From: a virus
Length of the DNA stretch: 41,120 nucleotides
Strand: one strand, 5' to 3'
IMG/VR virus record: IMGVR_UViG_3300021438_000026
Span: 1-41,120 of that record
Part shown: positions 36,448 to 41,120 of the stretch, piece after piece
How positions within the stretch are numbered: the first letter of the stretch is position 1
How the letters are laid out: each line of letters opens with the position of its first letter
Notes under the pieces: generated by a model
Seen by the model: the letters and a program-made list of their open reading frames with translations, nothing else
What the model was told of the DNA's origin: nothing
Databases searched by the model: none
Position numbers and translations under genes: made by a program

Positions 36448-38721
36448 ATGCGCATACTCCAAGCATTCGCCGACCGCGCGTGGTTTATCCTTTGGAGGCC
36501 CGCTCGCCGTCCCGACGGTAGTTGGAACAAGGTGCCGTGCGATGCCAACGGCACGCCCACCAACGCCCATGACCGCTCGACGTGGATGCTCCCGGCATTC
36601 GCCGAGGCAATGGCCGCAGCGACGGGCTACCACATCGGCATTGTGCTGCACGATGGCTGCCAGCTGGCGTGCGTGGATGTGGACCACGCGCTTGACCGCA
36701 ACACCGGCCAATGGTCACCGCTTGCGCACGAGATGTGCGCCAAGTTTCCCGGCGCCCTAGTCGAGGTAAGTTACTCGGGCGATGGGCTGCATATATTTTT
36801 TAGCTACAGCGGACCGCGACCGGACCACGGTACGCGGGCGCCAGGCATCGAGGTGTACACCTTTGGGCGCTTCATAGCGCTCACTGGCACCAGTGAGACG
36901 GGCGACCCGCGCACTGACCACACTGCGGCGCTGCATGCGCTGATAGCGGAGCGGTGCAATGCGCCGGCATCCGAGCGCGTCGATAAAGATTGGTGGACGG
37001 ATGCTCCGGATCCTGCGTTCCCGTGGCCGAATCGCACTGATGAGGAAATAATAGCGCTGGTCAAGGCGCGTCCGGGCAGCACCCCGCGTGCCGACGCGTC
37101 CGTGTTTACCACTGGGCGCATGCCACAGAAAACTCCGAGCGGGCTTGAGCTGTGGGAAGCCGACGAATCGGCGCTTGGTGAAGCGTACCCGCACGCCACG
37201 AATGCCTACGATGCGAGCTCGGCGGATATGGCGTTGGCTAATATGGTAATGCGTGAGACGGGCTACGACTGCGCGCGCACCGAGCGCATCATGCGTCAAT
37301 CCGAGCTCGTGCGCGACGCGTGGGATAGCAACCCTTACAAATTGGGCGGGGCCATCCGTCGCGCCGGGGACGGGTTGTCGGCGGCTCGTGAGCATTGGGC
37401 TAAGTGTCTTGTGCCAAAGACTGCGCGAGCCCCAGATGCCGCGCCAGCGGCGGCCGGCAAGCAACCAAACCCAAGTGACATCCTTGGCGCTCTGGATCAA
37501 GCAGAGCTGTTCGCGGGTTGCTGCTATGTTACAGCGCTAAACCGTATCCTAGGCCCAGGCGCGACGGAATACGACGAGCCTCGGTTTAATGCTACTTTTG
37601 GCCTTGGGCGCACGTTCCTCCTCAACGCGGATGGCAGCAAGCACACCAAAAAGCCTTGGGATAGCTACTTAAACAATGAAATGCATTTGTTCCCGCGCGC
37701 TGCAAAGACCTATTTCTCGCCAGATGACGCGCCTATGACTATGCGCGACGACGCGGTCAATAACTGGTGGCCGCCCGCCATTGCTGCCGAGCCGGGCGAC
37801 ATATCGCCGTTTCTTTCAATGATGGCCAAGCAGCTACCAGACGAGCGCGACCGGCAAATACTGCTGTCGTGGATGGCCGCCTGCGTGCAGTACCCCGGTA
37901 AGAAGTTTAGATGGTCCCCATTCGTGCAAGGCGCCAAGGGCGGCGGCAAGACAACGTTCGTCAACGTTCTTACCTATGCAGTCGGGCGACGGTACGTTGA
38001 GCGCCCGCGTGCTAATCACCTAGATGGGCAGTTCAACGGCAACTTGGATGCAAAGGTTCTAGCCTGCGTGGATGATATCAATCTGCACGGTCGCTACGAA
38101 TTGTGGGACGCGCTCAAGCCGATGATTACCGAGGACGTGTCGGAAGTCGAGCGCAAAGGAATCGACCGAACCACGGTTTATGGTAACGTGCTGAAGTTTT
38201 TCTTTACCGGCAATGAGAAGCGAGCGCTACCCCACACGCCAGATGAGCGGCGGTTGGCCCCGTTCTTCTTGGCGCAGCAAACCGAGGCCGACCTCATCCG
38301 CGATGATCTGCACGAAACATTTTTTGCTGAATACTTCTACCCTTGGTTGCAGCGTGAGGGGTACGCCTACCTCGCGCACTATCTGCAGACGTACCAAATA
38401 CCGGACCAATTCAATCCCGCACGCACAGCTCGAGCGCCTAAGACTTCATTTACTGAGGAGCATATCCGCATGAGCCGCCCGCGCCACGAGCAGCAGTTGC
38501 TTAATGATATCGAAGCGGGTCGCATCGGGTTGGATGGCCGCGTTACCGAGCTCGACCTTGAACTATTCCTACAGCGTAACCGCGCCACCGAGAAAGTCGC
38601 CCCCGAGTGCCGCGCCGAATTGATGGCATCGGTAGGCTTCCCATACGTGGGCAGGGCTGCGCCCGACGCGGCAAGAGTGCGCCAACTGATCTACAGCGCG
38701 CACCCATTGCCTACAGGCTAA
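36448..38721 (+). CDS. PrimPol-helicase fusion (primase/replicative helicase)
   Basis: A 757-residue two-domain protein. N-terminal PrimPol: IGIVLHDGCQLACVDVDH with catalytic DxD (D77/D79), SYSGDGLHIFF (H115) and FGRFIALTG (R141), the AEP primase pattern. A helical linker with QPNPSDILG follows. The C-terminal SF3-like helicase has Walker A GAKGGGKTT (495-503), Walker B VLACVDDIN (537-545) and a sensor-like FFFTGNEKRALP. This is the layout of phage PrimPol/DUF5906 proteins such as the NrS-1 type. Role: opens the origin, unwinds DNA and makes primers for the family A polymerase. It is the last gene of the plus replication operon. Confidence 0.88.
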   Translation: MRILQAFADRAWFILWRPARRPDGSWNKVPCDANGTPTNAHDRSTWMLPAFAEAMAAATGYHIGIVLHDGCQLACVDVDHALDRNTGQWSPLAHEMCAKFPGALVEVSYSGDGLHIFFSYSGPRPDHGTRAPGIEVYTFGRFIALTGTSETGDPRTDHTAALHALIAERCNAPASERVDKDWWTDAPDPAFPWPNRTDEEIIALVKARPGSTPRADASVFTTGRMPQKTPSGLELWEADESALGEAYPHATNAYDASSADMALANMVMRETGYDCARTERIMRQSELVRDAWDSNPYKLGGAIRRAGDGLSAAREHWAKCLVPKTARAPDAAPAAAGKQPNPSDILGALDQAELFAGCCYVTALNRILGPGATEYDEPRFNATFGLGRTFLLNADGSKHTKKPWDSYLNNEMHLFPRAAKTYFSPDDAPMTMRDDAVNNWWPPAIAAEPGDISPFLSMMAKQLPDERDRQILLSWMAACVQYPGKKFRWSPFVQGAKGGGKTTFVNVLTYAVGRRYVERPRANHLDGQFNGNLDAKVLACVDDINLHGRYELWDALKPMITEDVSEVERKGIDRTTVYGNVLKFFFTGNEKRALPHTPDERRLAPFFLAQQTEADLIRDDLHETFFAEYFYPWLQREGYAYLAHYLQTYQIPDQFNPARTARAPKTSFTEEHIRMSRPRHEQQLLNDIEAGRIGLDGRVTELDLELFLQRNRATEKVAPECRAELMASVGFPYVGRAAPDAARVRQLIYSAHPLPTG

Positions 38722-38856
38722 CCCACACTCAGCCGTTGCGCCGAGCTCTAGCAGCCTAGCCCCCGCTAGAACTCGTCAACCCGTCAGCCGCACAGCGGCG
38801 GCCATGGCTTCTACCTGTGCCCATCGCCTGGGAGAAGTGTGTCACAGTCTGACCAG
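38722..38856. other. Convergent intergenic region
   Basis: 135 bp between PrimPol-helicase and the convergent minus gene. There is no supported ORF. A weak TCTAGC/GCTAGA repeat lies at about 38748-38772 and a GTGTCACAG at 38838-38846. I see no T-run terminator on the plus strand. Confidence 0.5.
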
Positions 38857-39165
38857 TCAAACAGCTATCAAGGTTGATAGCTGCCCCGGAGCTTCTGTCG
38901 GGTATCTATAAACCATCGCTTCCACCGTCTCAATGTCTAGCGCCGCGATTACATCAGAGACGCGGCTGTACTCTTCCCTTAGTACCTCTTTAACTTCTTC
39001 AGGCATGCGCTTGGGCCACTTGAACACCGGCAAGTCTGCGTTAAGGTATGCGCGCCGTTTTGGCTTTGCGGGGTATCCTAAATCCTTTGTGCGTTGTTCG
39101 AACCATAATGCGGCCAGTCGGGCACGAGAATGCTGAAACCAAACTGCTAGGAATTTAGAGCTCAT
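38857..39165 (-). CDS. Hypothetical protein (102 aa)
   Basis: A 102-residue protein that starts at ATG 39165, overlapping the upstream stop (ATGA). The N-terminus SSKFLAVWFQHSRARLAALWFEQRTKDLG is an aromatic-rich amphipathic helix. The middle KPKRRAYLNADLPVFKWPKRMPEE is basic and the last third helical (VKEVLREEYSRVSDVIAALDIETVEAM). No membrane segment or zinc site is seen and no family is recognised. The pair of genes is read leftward from a strong sigma70-like promoter beside the large inverted repeat, separate from the main operons. This suggests early or constitutive expression. Confidence 0.65.
   Translation of the reverse strand: MSSKFLAVWFQHSRARLAALWFEQRTKDLGYPAKPKRRAYLNADLPVFKWPKRMPEEVKEVLREEYSRVSDVIAALDIETVEAMVYRYPTEAPGQLSTLIAV
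38863..38882 (-). terminator. Hairpin at the 3' end of the 38857-39165 gene
   Basis: A perfect inverted repeat, AGCTATCAA / TTGATAGCT (38863-38871 and 38874-38882), at the stop codon of the minus-strand gene, followed in that direction by GTTTGA. The stem is AT-rich with a tight turn, so termination would be weak. It could instead be a protein-binding dyad. Confidence 0.35.
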
Positions 39166-39557
39166 TGCAAACGCCCCTTCCGAATAAGCCCCAGCGACTC
39201 AAGCTGCTCCCAAGTGACGCCATCCGCCGGCCGCCAGTCGGCAAGCAGCGTATCTAGTAGCTCGCTAGTCCTGGCCGCTTTGTTGTTCAGCGCGTCCCGC
39301 TCCGACTGTGTTATCCGTCGAGAAGCCCTTAAGCCGCGCCACATGTCGGAGACGTTGGCAGTCAGGATTGCTAGTTGCTGTTGACGACGCTCAGCCCGCC
39401 GCGTGGCGCGCAGCGCTTTTTCTGCCGGCGTGCCGCACCGGCAGTCCACGCAGGCGCCGCAACTCGTGTAGCGCAACCTGCCGTGACTCGGGTTAACTCG
39501 GCAAGGGAGCCCTTCGTAGTGGACCTCCCCAAATGCAATAGCCTCTGCTCGGTTCAT
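39162..39557 (-). CDS. Cys-rich hypothetical protein (131 aa)
   Basis: A 131-residue protein with AAAGGAG before ATG 39557. The N-terminal third carries GLPCRVNPSHGRLRYTSCGACVDCRCG: five Cys and one His within 25 residues, forming a probable zinc knuckle of the kind found in phage HNH-linked and DNA-binding proteins. Then follows a long basic-to-acidic helix (KALRATRRAERRQQQLAILTANVSDMWRGLRASRRIT) and a last helical part (TSELLDTLLADWRPADGVTWEQLESLGLIRKG), similar to a small wHTH. It may bind the neighbouring inverted repeat (inference). First gene after the minus promoter at 39588-39616. Confidence 0.65.
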   Translation of the reverse strand: MNRAEAIAFGEVHYEGLPCRVNPSHGRLRYTSCGACVDCRCGTPAEKALRATRRAERRQQQLAILTANVSDMWRGLRASRRITQSERDALNNKAARTSELLDTLLADWRPADGVTWEQLESLGLIRKGRLQ

Positions 39558-39587
39558 GAAAAAGTCTCCTTTGGTTTTGGCTAGGGC

Positions 39588-39616
39588 ATCTTAATGGCAA
39601 CAGCGCGACGCGTCAA
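39588..39616 (-). promoter_or_regulatory. Strong sigma70-like promoter, leftward
   Basis: On the minus strand TTGACG (39616-39611), 17 bp, TAAGAT (39593-39588), with the start expected near 39581 and AAAGGAG before ATG 39557. It abuts the left end of the long inverted repeat. Confidence 0.65.
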
Positions 39617-39837
39617 GAAGTGTAGTTTGTCATTAGGACTACGAAAATGGGTTTACGGCTAAAGGGGCATTTCTTTCGTTTTCAGTATGTATGACTGTTT
39701 TTCTGTGTGCATTTGAGTGTTATATGTAGTAAGAAAGATTGCGCGGGTAGATAAGGTAATCATACATACTGAAAACGAAAGAATGGGGCCATGGCGGCTA
39801 AAGGCGATTTCGTAGTCCTAATGACAAACTACACTTC
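39617..39837. repeat. 221-bp region with 78-nt imperfect inverted-repeat arms (origin/control candidate)
   Basis: Arms 39617-39694 and 39760-39837. The outer 30 nt match perfectly as inverted repeats (39617-39646 with 39808-39837) and so do the inner 24 nt (39671-39694 with 39760-39783). Between them each arm has a 24-nt unmatched segment, both containing CGGCTAAAGG in the same orientation (39656-39665 and 39795-39804). The 65-bp centre is AT-rich relative to the genome (TGTTATATGTAG, AAGAAAGATT). There is no ORF. Divergent promoters lie on both flanks. Candidates: replication origin, long RNA hairpin or multi-protein operator. Confidence 0.85.
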
Positions 39838-39850
39838 AAAGACTTATAGT
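39821..39850 (+). promoter_or_regulatory. Rightward sigma70-like promoter from the inverted repeat
   Basis: ATGACA (39821-39826), 18 bp, TATAGT (39845-39850); five of six matches in each hexamer. The -35 is inside the right arm of the inverted repeat. It would read into the small-gene array from 39947 onward. Confidence 0.5.
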
Positions 39851-39884
39851 TACATAATATTCCCGTGACAAAACTGTGACGCAA

Positions 39885-39930
39885 GCCGCTCAAGCTTTGT
39901 GTGGACAAGCCGTTACAATCCGTACACAGC
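39885..39930 (+). promoter_or_regulatory. Terminal-array upstream element, copy at 39885
   Basis: TGTGACG, then CTCAAG, CTTTG and AAGCCGTTACAATCCGTAC. The TGTGAC-to-TACAAT distance is 39 bp. TACAAT is a good -10, but the -35 position is poor, so activation through the TGTGA site is possible. It precedes the 41-codon gene at 39947. Confidence 0.5.
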
Positions 39931-39946
39931 AACTCGGAGAGCGACC

Positions 39947-40072
39947 ATGAAGTCAATCGTTATCAGCGCGTCACGTGTCCGTGTGGAATACCTCGACGGC
40001 TCGCACATCGACATCGAATGCGCCGATCCGCGCGGCTTGGCCATGTGGTTGCTCGACGATCGCAAAGTGTGA
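39947..40072 (+). CDS. Small hypothetical protein (41 aa)
   Basis: An ORF from ATG 39947, with CGGAGAG 6 nt upstream, to TGA 40072. The product reads MKSIVISASRVRVEYLDGSH, then IDIECADPRGLAMWLLDDRKV, a compact beta-beta-alpha layout. There is no recognised family. It is the first gene of the right-hand array, directly behind a copy of the repeated upstream element. Its stop lies inside the TGTGAC box of the following leader (AAAGTGTGACGC), so the coding end and the regulatory element share bases. An early accessory function is inferred from place only. Confidence 0.65.
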   Translation: MKSIVISASRVRVEYLDGSHIDIECADPRGLAMWLLDDRKV

Positions 40073-40145
40073 CGCACTCGGATTGTCCCGAGAGTCAACT
40101 TGGCGCACTATGCAGCCATCAGCAACGCAACGAGGATGACCGAAA
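40063..40145 (+). promoter_or_regulatory. Leader/promoter element shared with 508-585
   Basis: TGTGACGC, ATTGTC, then a segment of 23 bases (40110-40132) identical to 551-573, followed by GAGGATGACC before ATG 40146. A TATGCA (40109-40114) sits at the same place as in the other copy. The same non-coding leader in front of unrelated genes indicates a shared control signal. Confidence 0.45.
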
Positions 40146-40334
40146 ATGTACGCCTCCTACGAAATTCTCTCTGATCGCATCCTCCTGGACTACTCCATTG
40201 ACGGCGATTGGGCCGGTGCTGAGCGCATCGACATCCCGAGGAATTGCCGCGACTTGGAAACCCTCGCTTACAACGCGGCGTCACAGCGCGCGGCCCTCAA
40301 GGGGGTGCGCCTTGAGCGCGTCTCCCGGGTTTGA
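40146..40334 (+). CDS. Small hypothetical protein (62 aa)
   Basis: ATG 40146 with GAGGA 10-14 nt upstream. The product MYASYEILSDRILLDYSIDGD, then WAGAERIDIPRNCRDLETLAYNAASQRAAL, KGVRLERVSRV is a mix of strand, acidic turn and one long helix. No motif is recognised. The leader before it is shared with the 88-residue gene at 586, suggesting parallel expression. The 3' end overlaps the probable TTG start of the next gene by 23 bp. Confidence 0.65.
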   Translation: MYASYEILSDRILLDYSIDGDWAGAERIDIPRNCRDLETLAYNAASQRAALKGVRLERVSRV

Positions 40335-40560
40335 CGCCCCGGGGGCGCACTGGGAGCGCCTCGCGGCCGAACAAGACGCCATGATCGGGCATTACGCTGC
40401 CCTAGGTTTCCCTTACGGAAGCACGGCCGCGTACTCGGCTAAGGCCGCTACATACCGCAATGCCGCTGAAGCGGAACGGCTAGGGACGGCAACTGGCAAA
40501 CCGCATTGCACATGTTGCCTGAAACCGCTCGGCACAGATGTCCCTTACTGGAAACGATAA
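40312..40560 (+). CDS. Small protein with C-terminal CxC/C cluster (82 aa, start uncertain)
   Basis: A TTG at 40312 with GGGGGTG upstream gives 82 residues; an internal ATG at 40381 would give 59. The product LSASPGFDAPGAHWERLAAEQD, then MIGHYAALGFPYGSTAAYSAKAATYRNAAEAERL is helical. It ends KPHCTCCLKPLGTDVPYWKR, where HCTCC may bind a metal, though the usual second pair is missing. No family is recognised. It lies between the 62-residue gene and the right copy of the duplicated cassette. Confidence 0.55.
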   Translation: MSASPGFDAPGAHWERLAAEQDAMIGHYAALGFPYGSTAAYSAKAATYRNAAEAERLGTATGKPHCTCCLKPLGTDVPYWKR

Positions 40561-40565
40561 GCGAA

Positions 40566-40634
40566 ACTGTGACCCAATTCTCCTCAAGTCTTGCCCGCCC
40601 GAGCCGTTACAGTCAGTACTAACCGGAGATACTC
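40566..40634 (+). promoter_or_regulatory. Upstream element of the right cassette
   Basis: TGTGACCC (40567-40574), CTCAAGTCTTG, then AGCCGTTACAGTCAGTACTAACCGGAG. The TGTGAC-to-TACAGT distance is 40 bp. Bases from 40588 match window bases 1-42 almost exactly. CCGGAG is the ribosome binding site for ATG 40635. Confidence 0.55.
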
Positions 40635-40793
40635 ATGCGCGACAAATGGACCAACTTCTACATGAACGGCCGCACCTACCGCACGAACAACGACGCCACG
40701 ATCGTGGCCTACTGGTGTGGTGATCTGCAGAACTGGGTGCGATCGATCAGCCCGGCCACGTATGCCGCAGCGCGCGAACGGGTGGCGTCATGA
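40635..40793 (+). CDS. Small hypothetical protein, cassette gene 1 (right copy)
   Basis: A 52-residue ORF, ATG 40635 to TGA 40793. It begins MRDKWTNFYMNGRTYRTN and shares nearly all residues from NGRTYRTN to ARERVAS with the left copy (52-201). The N-terminal ten residues are unrelated between copies, so that part evolves fast or was exchanged. It overlaps the next ORF by TCATGA. No family is recognised. CCGGAG lies 8 nt upstream. Confidence 0.75.
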   Translation: MRDKWTNFYMNGRTYRTNNDATIVAYWCGDLQNWVRSISPATYAAARERVAS

Positions 40794-40915
40794 CCCACTA
40801 TGTCAACGTGACCTACACGACTGCGGAGCTTGCCCCCGCGGTTACACTGCTCGAGATGTTGGCCGAGTGCATCGCGGCGTACGGACCGCGCGCTGTGCTT
40901 CAGGAGGTGCTGTGA
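40790..40915 (+). CDS. Small hypothetical protein, cassette gene 2 (right copy)
   Basis: A 41-residue ORF from ATG 40790 (ATGA overlap) to TGA 40915. It differs from the left copy at a few positions only (V5 in place of A5, EMLAE in place of ELLAE). The longer in-frame extension upstream belongs to gene 1 sequence in another frame and is not counted. The helical ELAPAVTLLEM part is kept. It carries the AGGAGG used by the next gene. Function unknown. Confidence 0.75.
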   Translation: MTHYVNVTYTTAELAPAVTLLEMLAECIAAYGPRAVLQEVL

Positions 40916-41097
40916 TGCCTACCCCCATGTGGCTAACCCCTGAAGGTCGTGCGCTGCACAGCGCCTTCGACGAGGGCTACGACGAGGCTTGCGATACACA
41001 CGGCGACATGCGCAACAACCCGTACCCGTGCATGAGCCCGCAGTCCCTGGAGTGGGTGCGCGGCTACGAGACGCGGCGCATGGAGTTGGCGGAATGA
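40915..41097 (+). CDS. Rmf/CrpP-fold-like small protein (right copy)
   Basis: A 60-residue paralogue of 323-505, starting MPTPMWLTPEGRAL. The motif line is AFDEGYDEACDTHGD, then NNPYPCM, then LEWVRGYETRRMELAE, again GY, PY and WxxGY at Rmf spacing. Compared with the left copy, a Cys follows the PYP segment and the MSHESHEW stretch reads MSPQSLEW, so the copies may differ in target. Ribosome binding, if real, would be through the conserved PY/WxxGY face. Strong AGGAGG upstream. It is the last gene before the window end, 23 bp from the terminal base. Confidence 0.6.
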   Translation: MPTPMWLTPEGRALHSAFDEGYDEACDTHGDMRNNPYPCMSPQSLEWVRGYETRRMELAE

Positions 41098-41120
41098 AAC
41101 TGTGACGTGTGTACATTGTC
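41096..41120 (+). promoter_or_regulatory. 5' part of a terminal-array element, cut by the window end
   Basis: CTGTGACGTGTGTACATTGTC. It matches the start of the leader at 508-530. Joined to base 1 it gives TGTGAC, 41 bp, TACAGT, close to the other copies, which supports a circular or permuted genome. Confidence 0.5.

Larger units (their letters stand above)
40588..41097 (+). repeat. Right copy of the duplicated three-gene cassette
   Basis: Diverged duplicate of bases 1-505. Differences cluster at the start of gene 1 (MRDKWTNFYM against MWTPFEF) and in the middle of the Rmf-like gene (CMSPQSLEW against PMSHESHEW). Most other changes are silent or conservative, which implies selection on all three proteins after duplication. 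Confidence 0.9.

Noticed and set aside
39901-40560. Single 219-residue ORF covering the right array
   Set aside because: It reads through a conserved leader and two better-supported small genes in other frames. Only the 3' part (from about 40312) looks coding.

Overview
This window looks like an essentially complete genome of a short-tailed (podovirus-type) dsDNA phage. It is GC-rich and densely packed, with many ATGA or GTGA start/stop overlaps. Head and tail genes resemble Salmonella phage P22: portal, scaffold, coat, gp4-like adaptor, gp10-like stabilisation protein, three ejection proteins and a tailspike with a P22-type head-binding domain. No tape measure, integrase, excisionase, CI-type repressor or reverse transcriptase was seen, so a lytic life style is inferred. 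The host is probably a GC-rich proteobacterium (inference from gene families, base composition and sigma70-like promoters). No phage RNA polymerase gene was seen.

Layout. (1) 1-850 and 39850-41120 hold an array of tiny genes, each behind a shared upstream element. A three-gene cassette is present at both ends (52-505 and 40635-41097). Joining the window ends restores one more copy of the upstream element, so the contig is probably a circularised or circularly permuted genome. (2) 853-4651: small terminase, large terminase interrupted by a LAGLIDADG intein in its Walker A motif, a tiny membrane peptide and a GNAT acetyltransferase. (3) 4780-22013: virion genes on the + strand, including a cupin-plus-SET-domain protein. 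(4) 22015-26375: lysis genes (coiled-coil/TM protein, lysozyme, 3-TM holin), with a minus-strand operon between them (metallophosphoesterase, DUF3310 and small proteins). (5) 26368-33675: a long minus-strand operon with Cas4-like DUF2800 nuclease, HNH protein, DUF2815 protein, a split family A DNA polymerase, and small membrane and lipoproteins. (6) 33778-38721 (+): SF2 helicase, VRR-NUC nuclease, TetR-like HTH protein and PrimPol-helicase. (7) 38857-39557 (-): two small unknown genes, read from a sigma70-like promoter beside a 221-bp imperfect inverted repeat that separates divergent promoters and is an origin or control-region candidate.

Two systems stand out. First, three small ORFs (323-505, 40915-41097, 29069-29209) carry the sequence pattern of ribosome modulation factor (Rmf/CrpP fold). 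Two are near-identical paralogues in the terminal array, and the third sits exactly between the two halves of the split DNA polymerase. Second, the 159-nt leader of the polymerase N-half is a dense RNA structure: a perfect 17-bp stem covers most of the Shine-Dalgarno sequence, and inside it are a tRNA T-arm-like hairpin and two mutually exclusive hairpins. This looks like a translational switch controlling polymerase and Rmf-like protein together.

How the parts work together (inferred): the terminal array probably acts early on the host. PrimPol-helicase, polymerase, DUF2815, helicase and nucleases replicate and recombine the DNA. TerS/TerL fill P22-like procapsids built from portal, scaffold and coat. 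gp4, gp10 and tailspike close the head, and lysozyme with holin releases the particles.
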